Shown here: piece after piece, positions 52,407-62,232 of the stretch
Numbering within the stretch: position 1 is the stretch's first letter
Layout of the letters: the number at the start of each line of letters is the position of its first letter
NCBI GenBank assembly: GCA_012845835.1
Contig: JABAKD010000020.1
Location: 19,823,606 to 19,887,605 of the forward strand
DNA length: 64,000 nucleotides
Source: Undaria pinnatifida
Taxonomy: Eukaryota; Sar; Phaeophyceae; Laminariales; Alariaceae
Reading direction: 5' to 3'
Program-made: the position numbers and the translations under genes
Notes under the pieces: model-generated
The model's database searches: none
The model's input: the letters and a program-made list of their open reading frames with translations, nothing else
Told to the model about the DNA's origin: nothing

Positions 52407-55400
52407 CTGAGGAGGAATCAGAGCGACGAACAGAGCGACAAGCAACAAAAACAAGAAGCAAAACGGCGGAACGCCATGAACGAAATTAAAACACGCCAGG
52501 TACTTCGTATGATCAAGGGAGGCAAGGCAGCGCAAAATAGCACGAGGATGACTACCATCACTATTACTGCCGTGCTCTATTATACGGAGCAGGAATGTAT
52601 ATCAGCACAAACAGCATCCCATTTAATACGTTGTTGTTGCTGCTGCTGCTGCCGCTGCTGCTGCTGCTGCAGCTATTGCTGTGTTGGTGCTGGTGGTGCT
52701 GGTGATGGTGCTGCCTCAAAACCGCCATCGCGACATGACATGGCATGGCATGGCATGTTTCGGCGAGTTGCAATATCAGCGGGAAACAGTTGGCTTGAGT
52801 CCGCACTACGTCCGCTGCTGATGTTACTGTTGCGTTATAATACGATTATAAAAAGAAGGTTAACGTGTTACGCTTCCGTGAAATTAAAGAATATCTTCGC
52901 TACATATAATACGTCTACCATTACGGAAGACAAAAAAAGGCAAGAACTCTGCCCTGCCGGACTCGGCAGGACTCGGCAGGACTGCATGACTACTGGTAAC
53001 AATTGCATGTCTAACATAGAACAAACGGTCGTGATAAAATAGGAGTACCGAGTCACACTGACACACACGGCTGGTCGACAATCCAGCACAATATTTGATC
53101 GCATTTTCTGAAGCATTTGGTTTGTTCTTGACCAGGAACCGTGTGCAAGACGAGGGATGCAGGAAGGTGCTTTACGACTTATTAGAGAACGTGGTGGACA
53201 CACTGTGAATTTTATGCCACACGCCACACGCACCTCGTTTAACTCATCATAGTCGCTTGCAGGCCGTTGAAGAACGCCCCCATTTCCCACGTTCATGTTC
53301 GACTGCCAAAACCGCCCCCAGTTCTCCCATGGCAGGAACCCACCGCAGGCGTAGCATTTGATTGGCTGTTTCAGCGTCCTCCCGGAGCGTGACTGGGTGA
53401 CCAATCCTGACCCCTCGCACACTTCGCAGGCCCGCTGCGTGACTATTCTCTGTTTTTTAAATAATCGAACACGACGAACAAGAAATGACGTAAAACAGCA
53501 GCACCGTGGGTGAAAATTGCACAGCAGGATGTACGCGAAGCTGTAATGGTCTACGATCTGCGACGTGATCTCTACCGATGCGATGCCAAAATATTATATA
53601 CCAGAGGAACCACCGTACCGACGGCGGCATCACGTATATCATACATCACGTAATAATACGTTCGTGAGGACCCGCCCTATATATACCTGTCATTACCAGG
53701 TGTGCGTGTAAGAGTACCAGCTACGTAAGTACCGCAACTCAGCAGAATAGGGCACATCGCGCAGTCCGTCGGTTGAAAGCACAGTAGTACGCACCTTGGA
53801 CAGATCACGATCTAGATCACGATCTAGAACACGATCTAGATGAGGTACAGATCATCTATCCTGTATCTGGCGTTATGAGATGCTGTGCATAGACTAACCC
53901 GTATACCGACAAAACCGATCCAACCCTTGGTACTTTTTGCTAGATCATGCACATCGAACGGATCCCACCCGGTAGCATGAGCCAGACCATGCAGATCTTC
54001 CCTGAATGATGTAGATCAGTGAGAATCGATCATCTATCCGACGGGTGAAAATTTGTAACGCTGTTCTCTTCGGGGATGGGGGATCGGCACCAGGCTTCAG
54101 GGAGAGGAAAGACCTGCCAACAAAACAAGACAGAAAACAAAGACGGGCAATGAGCATGCCCCACTTCCAACAAGCCCGGCCCCCGCCCTCGAACGAACAA
54201 GGCATCGTGTATACAAAACCAGAGAACACGAACATAATTTCGTAGGTGAGAGGGCTCAGGTACTACAGCCGTAGACTAGACCAGTTGTCGTGCCCGATTG
54301 CAACAACGCCGCAGACTGCAACGATGCGGACGGCAGCGAGGTATGCACACGGTACAGCAGTAGTCTACAGCAGAATACAGTGGGGATCCCACCTGAGTGC
54401 GGGCGTCGCTAGACGACGACACCCGCGCTAATCCGGTTGACTGCGCCACCGCAAAAAAATGTGACCGCACTTCGTTTTTATTTGCGTTCTTTTTGCTCGT
54501 CCCATCTATTATCTTCGCACATTTTTTCTTTTTCCTTCTCCCTCCCTGCCTAGACGTAACCCAGATTCGGGGTCACTATTGTAAGAAGGCTCTTCTCCCC
54601 CCTCCCCACTACTCGTATGTACGGTACGCGCCTATATTTTATAAAAACATTTCAAGGACGTCAGCCGTGAGTTCGACGAATTTCGGGTCAATACTCATCT
54701 TTGCAAGCTGCGTTGTTATTTTTATCGCGAAAAGCCTAGACTATATTTTTATCGGGAAAAACTTACGGCCCTTTCTTCCCTGGTCGACTATTAATATCAA
54801 TATAATAGCATCGAATCAAAGTGGCGACGAAAGTGGGTTCTACTCTTGTACTTTATAGTGCGGTACCGTAGTAAAGCAGGATCAAGTTGTGACGAGACGT
54901 TTTCGCCGCACTTAAGGGACCCCGCAATCAAGCTCAAGTCAAGTCAAGGCAAGTCAAGCCAAAGCTAACTGCTGCCGCAACTAAGTGGAAACCCCGCTCC
55001 ACCTGGTATGGCGAAAAGCATGACAAAACAAGTCGCTTACCAGTACATCACCTGCGGTACAGCAGTACCGGCAGGTGTGTTCTACGAGCGAGCGGTGTTG
55101 GGTTTCAAAAGCTTGGTATCTTCCACGCTGTACAAGATACGCAGATACCGGTAAACAGGAACAGGTAGACGCTTCTTGCGTGTCGTGATATTGTAAGAGC
55201 ATCGCCATTAAATACCCCTGGTACAGGTTGCTGACACATCATGGACGATGACGACGACGTTAATTGTTGTCACCTTGCCAAATTCGTACGCCGCCCAGGC
55301 GTAAGCCGCGACACAAGCCGCGCTGCCGAGCAAGATCTTGTCGAAGTCCATCACTTCCGCCGCAGGAACATACGGAATCTGCTCCACTACTGCACCCCCT

Positions 55401-55651
55401 CGCGACGCACCGTCAGCCAGGATGTAAGCCGCCTGGCTCACAGCCTCGGCAAGAGCAGCCGTACCTTCGAACGACATGCTCTGACGAGGGTTTCTCTTGA
55501 TACTAGAATAGCGACGGCACAGATGCGGTCTGACTGACTTTGCAGACGAAGTTGATGGTGAAAGCGACGCCAGGGTTCTTGATGTCTCGAGATTGAACGC
55601 CGAGCAACCACCCACAGCGAGGGCGGCAATCAAGTACTTGAGGGTCGGCAT
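52353..55651 (-). CDS. predicted plastid-targeted membrane protein with CxxC-x20-CxxC zinc finger (3 exons)
   Basis: Gene-level entry. Exons 55274-55651, 53234-53449 and 52353-52406 join to 215 codons plus TAG, all in phase 0. The N-terminus MPTLKYLIAALAVGGCSAF is a signal peptide ending at a Ser-Ala-Phe motif, the form of bipartite targeting sequence used by red-derived complex plastids. A Ser/Thr/Arg-rich transit-like stretch follows. About 106-122 is a single TM segment (ILLGSAACVAAYAWAAY). Exon 2 has CEVCEGSG (134-141) and KCYACGG (157-163), a DnaJ-type zinc finger pair, then FLPWENWGRFW. Such small DnaJ-zinc-finger proteins without a J domain often assist thylakoid complex assembly or redox folding. 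The exact function is not recognised. Confidence 0.82.
52620..52700. repeat. (TGC)n-rich tract and (GGCAT)n patch
   Basis: gctgctgctgccgctgctg repeats at 52628-52680, with tggcatggcatgg at about 52740-52757, in intron 2 of the zinc-finger gene. Nothing else coding was seen in this 0.83-kb intron. Confidence 0.85.
53234..53449 (-). CDS. zinc-finger protein exon 2
   Basis: 72 codons starting RIVTQRACEVCEGSG, after acceptor TTAAAAAACAG. It ends DYDELNE before donor GTGCGT. The two Cys pairs are 20 residues apart. The join FGK-RIVTQ fits a membrane-proximal soluble domain. Confidence 0.87.
54400..54640 (-). mobile_element. SINE family 2 copy
   Basis: In intron 1 of the zinc-finger gene. On the minus strand it contains a tRNA-like tggcgcagtcaaccggatta A-box region (about 54455-54430). 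The body words ttcgcac, ccttctccctccctgcctag and ctcccccctccccactac are on the plus strand. A family C relative follows at 54650-54718. Confidence 0.68.
55274..55651 (-). CDS. zinc-finger protein exon 1 (targeting sequence, TM)
   Basis: 126 codons from the ATG at 55651. The open frame extends upstream to 55750, but this ATG places the hydrophobic signal at the very N-terminus. The donor after FGK is GTGACA, phase 0. Confidence 0.8.
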
Positions 55652-56471
55652 TCTCTCTGCTTGGTCTGCTGCCGGCGTAGCTCCCACTTCCCAAGCAAAG
55701 GGTAAAGGTAGAAGGTAGAAGCGGACGCTCGCATGAAAAATGCGGTGCAATTAAAAAAAGGTGTTCCACTCGAGGCTCGAGGCCGACTCGGGGTCAACGC
55801 GCCGCATTTACTCCTGGGGTACAGCAGTAGTATCCAGAAAATCTAAAAAATGTATCAACGGTGACGAGGACAAGGAAGAGATGCAAAGCTGAGAGAGCTA
55901 GCAAGCAGGCCCCTTGCGTGTTGTTTCTCGGACGCAACATGGCGTCGTTTTGGAAAGGCCTTGAAATGGCGGGCGGCTGCGTCAGCACTTTGAAAGTCAC
56001 TGCTGGGGTGTCTTCGATCTTGGTCTTGGCGTGCAGGTACATGTTATCCACGAACCACGAACATACAATCAATACCGTACGTAGCGGTGCTGACTCTCCA
56101 GATGCATGGTCACGGCGTACATATTTCGAGGCTTGGAGGGAACCACCATGCCGTCAATCATCAATCAATGGCTTCAGGGTGGTTTTCCGGCTTGAACTCT
56201 TGGCTGCACTTACTTGCAACACCATCTCTTCTCGTCGACACAAAAACCAATGAAGAACTAAAAAAAATGTCCAATTTACGGTCGCCGGAGATAGACATCG
56301 CGGCTAGGACTCCCTGCACAGGCAATCTACAATCTTCTCCCAGCGTTAGGGTTAAATCTAGGGTCCGCTGCTAGACAGTCCCCGGATTGTGCTTTCGTAA
56401 AATGTGTACCATAACCACTGATCCATAGTCAGCGCTGACTATTATGGGTCGACCGTTTACTACACAAAATG

Positions 56472-56537
<66 letters not shown>

Positions 56538-57260
56538 AAACAACAAAAACAACAACAACAACAACAACAACAAAAACAACGACAACAACGACAACAAACA
56601 GCCGTTTTACAGCCATGTCGTAAAATCGAATACCACTGTGTACTCCCAACCGACCTGCGTCATATAGGTCGGTAGTTGTGGTTCACATTCAACATTAAGC
56701 ACGACACATCGTGCAGATTACGATCCAGTTCTGTTGAGAGTACTCGACTTACGAGGTGGCTAGAAGAAACGGTTGGTTGTTGTTGTAAGGCTATAGGTGG
56801 GGACACAGAGCGCCCCCTGCAGGTCTGTCAATTGAGCAGGTCCTCGGAGAGTACTCACTCTCCTTTCCTTCGTAGAGACGTTGCTTTATTCGATCCCACC
56901 AGAGCCCCGGATAGCTTCTGAGATCGGATGCACGTGCCTCCGACCTATTCCCTAACTTTCCCGAATATAAAACGCCAACCTTATCATATGAAACCCATCC
57001 AAATGATCTCAAATTCGGATAATTACAGGCCTTTCGAGGCCGTATCTTAACACTAGCCCACCCTGATGAGTCGCACATGCAGAAATATGGGAGATTCGGG
57101 GACACTCCGGTTCTACGAACTAGATCATGAGTAGAAGATGCGGCTCCTCAAAACCCACTTCCACACCTCTCACCGTCTGGCTATGGAGCCAGGAACACGC
57201 GAAGAAAAGCAGCTGAAAGAAACGCAGACCCTACAACAAGGAAAAATTCACCCATCAAAA
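55652..57260. other. region upstream of the zinc-finger gene
   Basis: Contains the presumed promoter of the minus-strand gene. A possible plus-strand first exon starts at ATG 55939 (MASFWKGLEMAGG..., one hydrophobic segment, possible donor GTACAT at 56037), but no downstream exon could be found and the antisense frame is equally open. There is a (CAA)n tract at 56470-56603. Nothing else was recognised. Confidence 0.4.
56470..56603. repeat. (CAA)n microsatellite
   Basis: About 40 units with aaa and cga interruptions. The poly-Gln and poly-Val frames are artefacts. Confidence 0.97.
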
Positions 57261-57358
57261 ACCTGCCGCGTGCCGCCGGTGTGGCGGGGGGGGGCAGAAA
57301 GGCTCTAGAACCTGCCGCATGCCGCCGGTGTGGCGGGGGGGGGAAGGAAAGGCTCTAC
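57261..57358. repeat. 49-bp tandem duplication
   Basis: Two copies of acctgccgc.tgccgccggt plus a G run. A diverged third is near 57447. It lies just 3' of the retroelement coding region and may belong to its 3' end or LTR. Confidence 0.85.
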
Positions 57359-57915
57359 GGCAAACCAACCACAGAAAAGGTACCATGGCGAGGCGAGTCG
57401 ATATGGAGGAGAACGCAGGCGCTGACACAAGGGAGAAGTTATGCGAAGAACCTCCCGCGGGCCATCGGCATGGCGGGGGTTTAGACGAGGAAACGACAAA
57501 TACCCGGGATGGAAGGTGGCAACACCTACAGCCCCGCTAGGGGGGGAAGTGTCTAGTCGAAAAAAACAAAGTAGAACAAATACAACACACGAAAAATAAA
57601 AGACGACACACAGACCCGTACATAGCCCTGTACCACGTTACACGCGAACAAGCTACCCTGGTCGCCCCCTCGGCTCTGGGCTGAGGAGGGCGTCGGCAGG
57701 GCGAAATTGAACAATGAAGAAAAAGCGACAGCCCTTCGCCTCAAATAGCGGCGTTTTACTCGAACCCTGGCCCGGCACTGAGCAGGGGGTTCGGCAGGAC
57801 AAAAACGAAAAAATAATGGGAAGAACCGCCCCAAAACCCGACGAAGACTCTCAGGACACTACCAACAACCCAAAGACAAAGACTCAAACCTCTCATGACT
57901 CCAAAAAATGAAGAA
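57359..57915. other. 3' flank of the retroelement
   Basis: Contains a diverged direct repeat of about 110 bp (ggctgaggagggcgtcggca near 57680 and cactgagcagggggttcggc near 57776). An LTR is expected around here, but I cannot define its ends. Confidence 0.45.
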
Positions 57916-58506
57916 CTATCGAGGAGCGGTGGCGGCTTGAAAGTCAACTGGCCACGACCGCGCCTCGAGATTCATCCCGTTACGTTGGATTCCCCGAGGA
58001 AACGCACTGGCGATGTGAACTTGCAAGCACCAAGAGCCTCGTACGTCTCCCGTCGAAGTCGTGTAGCGCGCCGGGGGAAGAGGAAGTTTAATCGGTCCCG
58101 GGTCGTCCAGAAAGCGGACCAGGTATACCTTGTCCTTGGTAGTGCTCGCGCTGAATTTTCCAAGCCACCATAACCCATCGTTTACCTTGTACCAAAAGTG
58201 GGCTCCCTTGGGAAGTACTGTGTCGTGGTAGCGACGGGGCCAATCGGCGCGGGGAACACAGGCCCCGTCGTTGCGGGAGAGCTCGCGCTGTGCCGCCCCG
58301 ATCCGCATTCGGCGGTAGAGGCGGTTGGTTCGGCGGTGCTGGTCCGAGGTTCCGGCCCAATAACGCAAGGTGTGGGGGCGGGAGAGGTGGAGGTCCATTT
58401 CCCGCTCCCAGGAAGGTTCGGAGAGTCCCGTCAAATGCGTCTTGTATAGCACCGCGATGACGCCACCTCGCCCCCGTACCGACTGATGACCGGTGATCTG
58501 CTCCAC
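57916..58506 (-). pseudogene. chromodomain-like segment and SH3/Tudor-like tail
   Basis: About 58500-58354 encodes GHQSVRGRGGVIAVLY, PSWEREMDLHLSR and LRYW, which fit a chromodomain (aromatic cage plus W-E-x-E). About 58206-58057 encodes HFWYKVNDGLWWLGKF and YLVRFLDDPGPI, a likely SH3/Tudor-type barrel. Chromodomains in chromoviruses direct integration to heterochromatin. The assignment is from pattern only. Confidence 0.6.
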
Positions 58507-58588
58507 CTCCAGCCGTTGGAGGGGCGTGGAAACGTCGTCTTGAGTGACGTGGTACGGCGGGAACTTCTTTTGTTAAGCACGTACTGCG

Positions 58589-59077
58589 TCAGCCCCGCCG
58601 GTAGGTATTTGGGCGTGTCCCCGCTGTCGTGGAGGTTGGAGCAGGGTTTGCAGGGCGCTCGATGGCCACACGCCGACGAGCGTCCGGACCGGGCAGGTTG
58701 GAAGGGAGATCGAAATGGAGGAGGTTGCTCCCGAACGGCGAACCTTCCGGGGTCTCGGCGGCGGAGCAGGGACCGACTGCCAGGATCTTGTACGGGGCCA
58801 TCCAGTTAAGCGCGAGTTTGGCGTTGAGTACCTTGGCGTCGGTGTTCGCCTTCACACCCTGGCGGATGGGGGAGGCAGAATTGTACATCCATGCCCAACC
58901 ACCCGTAGCGAAGTTAAGTGCTGGACGCAGCGCGTCGGCGAGGGCGGAGCTTCTTCGGTTAACACTAGAAACAGTGAGGGCGTGGTGTGCGCGGACAACG
59001 TCGTTCGCGCAGTTTTGCCGGTCGGTGGCCAAGTCGCAATAGATCAGGTGGTCATGGGCCAGACTCTGGTGTCCCAC
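58589..59077 (-). pseudogene. integrase C-terminal domain
   Basis: Encodes YCDLATDRQ, WAWMYNSASPIRQG and LNWMAPYKILAVGPC, the beta-barrel GPF/Y-like region (here APYKIL). The frame is lost near 58640. Confidence 0.82.
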
Positions 59078-59339
59078 GACGCCTGTGCGCGTCGAAAACC
59101 GTCAGGGGGAGCCGTGGGAGTCTGCCCATGCGGACCTCGTCGGGCGCCAAACCCGTCGCCGCGCTGACGGAATTGTTGTAAGCGAATTTGTCGTGGGGCA
59201 GATGCAAGTCCCAATTGTCTTGTCGCTCGTTGACAACCATAGTCAGCATTTGAGTCTCAGTGCTGTTTACCCGCTCAACGCCCCTGTTACAGTTGGGATG
59301 ATAGGAGCTTGTACCAAACTTGTGCACACCCAGCAGCTG
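59052..59339 (-). pseudogene. integrase catalytic Glu segment
   Basis: TSSYHPNCNRGVERVN supplies the catalytic Glu (codon about 59276), in a D-x35-E spacing once the frameshift is allowed for. FAYNNSVSAATGLAP and MGRLPRLPL are the usual end of the core. It then runs out of frame near 59080. Confidence 0.87.
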
Positions 59340-60082
59340 ATATACACAGCTTGCGAAAGCTTGGAGCAGAACTGCAGTCCGTTGTCCGAGAGTATGGTGC
59401 GCGGGCACCCCCACAAAGGGATGTATTGGTTCACCAGGATATTGGCTGTACCCTCCGCGGTGAACTCAGCGGCAGTGACCGGGAACATGTCGGCCCGACG
59501 ACTGAAGCGATCGGTGAACAGCGGGATGTAGGTGTTGCCTCGTGGTGTGACCGGGAGGGGGCCGAAGTAGTCAACACTGACGGCGACACCTGGACCTCCC
59601 GGTAGAGGCATTGAGATGATGGGCCAGCGGATAGTCAGCCGTGGGTTTTTCCGCGCTTGGCACTTCAAGTAGTGGCGAAGCCACCACCGGGTGCACACAT
59701 TCATACCAATCCACCAAGAAAACCGCTCCAGCATGCGCAACGTGCACGTGGTGTCAAGGTGACAAGAGGGCGTCGAGTGACAAGCTTGCATGATCCAAGG
59801 GCGCATGAGCATGGGGACGTAGATGCGAACTGGCTTGTCGTTTAGCAAGCAAGCAGCTCGCCCCACAGAGTTGGGTTTGTCAGACCTTGTTGGCGGCAGT
59901 GCCGGGTTACGGACGAGTAGGACGATGTCGTCGTCGGTTGTATGTAGTCGACCCTTACCTGCCAGCTCCTGGACGTCTGAGAGGGAGGGATGCTTGTGCG
60001 AGGGGTAGCACGCCAAGAAGTCGGGCGGCAGGGCCGACGGCCGGCCGATAGAGATGTAACGCATCATGGCGTGGCACGTCAC
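59267..60082 (-). pseudogene. integrase N-terminus and first two catalytic Asp
   Basis: CHSTPSCH and HYLKCQARK form a degenerate HHCC motif. VSVDYFGPLP carries the first Asp (codon about 59572), and ILSDNGLQF the second (about 59386). PLFTDRFSRRADMF is typical of the RNase H-fold core. The frame shifts near 59340 by two extra bases in a TATAT stretch. Confidence 0.88.
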
Positions 60083-61180
60083 GTCGGCTCAGCGTGCTGC
60101 TCTCGCCTCCAATCGGCATGCGAATAACGCGCGACGGAATCAGCGAACCGCAATTCAACAGCGTCGCCGTGGGCGTCCGACCTTGTATGTGCAGTGTCGG
60201 CGAGTCACCATGAGAAGGCGTGAGCCGTAAGAGAGGAGTTCCAATAGGCTCTGCGTGGTCGCGGTCGGGCGGAAGTGGCACCGTGCGGACCGGCAAGTCG
60301 GCAAGAGTAGGGGTCGCGGCGACGGTCGGAGCCGACCGCGGCCGTATGACTCGCGGCGGGGTTGTACCTCGTCTGGAAGACGGTCGAGGGGCCCCGCCGG
60401 GTCCGAATCCATAATCTACAGTGGGGGTGCATTACCCGTTGCTGTCATTGTTTGTCGGTGCGTCGTCGACGACGGAGTGGCTGGAGTGCCAAGCAAGGGA
60501 GAGACGGACACAGTCGAACCGGCGGTTGCGGCGGAGTCCGTCTCCTGTGTAGAACTCCTCGATAGAGGAGTCGACTGTGCGATGGGCGTCGCTGCAGCCA
60601 GGGCTTCTGCGGAGCCCGTGCCGCCCTCGATGGGTATGGCAGAAATCGAAGCTAACATGGTGTCAGCGGCAGGCGAAATCGACCCGCGGCCGGTACAGCC
60701 TTCGGTGGTGGCGACGGAGGCAGAAACACGAGCGACGAATCTCCCCGGGGGAGCAGAAAGGCCGTCATTCCTTATACGTGGCTCGTGTGTGCAAAAATCG
60801 TGAAATGTGGTAGAGGTAAGAGGGAGCCCACCCAAGGCAGCATGTTCAGTGCAGGGCACAAGCCCACCCAAGACAGTGCTTTCGGCGAGGGGCACGAGTC
60901 CACCCAAGACAGTGCGTTCGGTGCGGGGCACAAGTCCATCCAAAACAGTGCTTTCGGTGCGGGGCACGAGTCCACCCAAACCGACCCCTGAGATCGACGA
61001 AGAGGGAGCGCGCAGCTCGCGGGTCCGTAGGAGGTAGATACCGCTATCTCCAACGGGGTTGGGGCTTGTCAACCCCACGGGGTTGAAGTCTGTGGTTGTA
61101 CTTCGTAGCAGGCTCTGGCAAGCGGGCCAGACAAATCGGCGACGCCGTTGGCGCTGCCTTTGCGGTGCTCGAGTGTGCAA
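60083..61180 (-). other. Pro/Ser/Thr-rich ORF region upstream of the integrase
   Basis: A 254-codon frame at 60416-61180 is open on the minus strand and encodes a Pro/Ser/Thr-rich, low-complexity protein including 12-residue repeats (see the 36-bp repeat). From 60083 to 60415 the signal moves between frames. No RNase H, reverse transcriptase or protease motif is present, although those would be expected here in a canonical pol. Confidence 0.45.
60819..60985. repeat. 36-bp coding minisatellite
   Basis: Units begin ggcac.ag.cca.cc at 60855, 60891, 60927 and 60963. On the minus strand each encodes a 12-residue unit such as GGLVPRTESTVL. The exact multiple of three and conserved frame suggest it was once translated. 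Confidence 0.9.
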
Positions 61181-61571
61181 TCGAACGCGGTGAAGAACTC
61201 AAGCTACCGCTGGACTCGTGCATTGAGGGTCCCCACTTTGCCAATGCTCTCCTGTGTCTTGTGGCCGGAGGATATGCGGAACTTTGTTCCCCACAGTACC
61301 CTCGGAGGCGTTTAGGAGCCCAAACAATGCTGCCCGTCCCCAAATCTAGAGGAGTCCGGTGCCTCTCCGAGTCGAGCGCTGCTCGACTGATGTACGCGAT
61401 TTTCATAGTGAACAAAACGTCATCCAGCGTCACAGTACCCCCGACGAAACAGGGGCCGTGTTCTGACAGCACAAGGTCAGGACCGACGCCAGAAGCTATC
61501 TCCACAACTTCGCGGCTTTTAGGTGGCCAACGCGCCCGAGAAATAGGTCGGAAACTCTGAAGGGGAAGCAT
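61044..61571 (-). CDS. unrecognised ORF within retroelement region
   Basis: A 175-codon open frame with VVEIASGVGPDLV, GGTVTLDDVLFTMKIAY and LDLGTGSIVWAPKR. I do not recognise a family. The antisense frame 61096-61560 is also open, so coding is uncertain. It lies directly downstream of the NADAR ORF on the same strand and may be the rest of the same polyprotein. Confidence 0.3.
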   Translation of the reverse strand: MLPLQSFRPISRARWPPKSREVVEIASGVGPDLVLSEHGPCFVGGTVTLDDVLFTMKIAYISRAALDSERHRTPLDLGTGSIVWAPKRLRGYCGEQSSAYPPATRHRRALAKWGPSMHESSGSLSSSPRSIAHSSTAKAAPTASPICLARLPEPATKYNHRLQPRGVDKPQPRWR

Positions 61572-62232
61572 TGCGAACGCTGGGCGCTGTTAACGGCCCG
61601 GCCGCGGCGCGGACGAGATTTATTGGTTCTTGCAGTCGCAGTGCAGGTGCGGAACCGACTAAGGGAGGCCGGGTGCGCCGACCCGGTCTCATTGTCGCGA
61701 ACAGCTTCGTGAACGGCAGAAAGTGCCTCACCGAGCGATTTTTTTCTCTCCACTGGCATGGGTTGTTGACCCTGGGATCAGCCGCTCGGAAACCAATGCC
61801 CCACACTGGGTCCAGAGGGCTGGGTTTAGCCAGAAGCTTGTTGTCAGAGCTCAAAAGGTGATTTTTTATGGCTGGGTTCTGCTTGAATTTGGCGCAGGCG
61901 CCAGATAACACGGCGTTTTGCTTCTCCCTGTCCCCAACACCGGAGTCAACGTTGCGCACGCCTCGACCGATACATTTGCGTGTGCTTGGACTAGGCGACG
62001 ACATGATGAGCCCCACTGCGCGATGGTCTTGGAAAGGCCTGGTCTTTTCGGCCATTATGTACTGCTCCGTGCAAGAATATGCCACGTCGTCCACGACAAA
62101 CGACGAAGGAGACCACGGTGGGAAATAGGGTGGGGGCTGCCAGAACAACACCACTTTGTCTGTGGAGTATTCTAGAGAAGGGTCAAAAGCCGTGTTGGAA
62201 TTTGGACCTGCAAAGTCTCCGTCCGTGAACAC
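61519..62232 (-). CDS. NADAR (YbiA-like) domain ORF, frameshifted near its end
   Basis: A 237-codon frame. Residues about 29-163 follow the NADAR pattern: FVVDDVAYSCTEQYIMAEK (conserved Glu at 56), KFKQNP (116-120), HLLSSDNKLLAKPSPLD, then DPVWGIGFRA and NNPCQW. The expected C-terminal motif (SLGEALSAVHEAV) is found just after, but in the next frame (61496-61759); the shift falls in a T7 run at 61739-61745. Known NADAR proteins are N-glycosidase-fold enzymes: YbiA acts on early riboflavin intermediates, and others remove ADP-ribose from guanine. The context is a decayed retroelement. Either a pseudogene or a one-base sequencing error would explain the break. Confidence 0.72.
   Translation of the reverse strand: MFTDGDFAGPNSNTAFDPSLEYSTDKVVLFWQPPPYFPPWSPSSFVVDDVAYSCTEQYIMAEKTRPFQDHRAVGLIMSSPSPSTRKCIGRGVRNVDSGVGDREKQNAVLSGACAKFKQNPAIKNHLLSSDNKLLAKPSPLDPVWGIGFRAADPRVNNPCQWREKNRSVRHFLPFTKLFATMRPGRRTRPPLVGSAPALRLQEPINLVRAAAGPLTAPSVRNASPSEFPTYFSGALAT

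Larger units (their letters stand above)
57916..60082 (-). pseudogene. Ty3/gypsy-type integrase, chromodomain-like and SH3/Tudor-like region, frameshifted
   Basis: Gene-level entry for a decayed pol 3' region read right to left. In order: an HHCC-like zinc-binding region, DDE core, integrase C-terminal domain, chromodomain-like segment and a final SH3/Tudor-like tail ending near 57916. At least four frameshifts are needed to follow it (near 59340, 59080, 58640 and 58575). One expected zinc-ligand Cys appears replaced by Tyr (HYLKCQ). I recall similar polyproteins in brown-algal and oomycete genomes, but could not search. No reverse transcriptase or RNase H was found to its right within the window. 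Confidence 0.85.
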
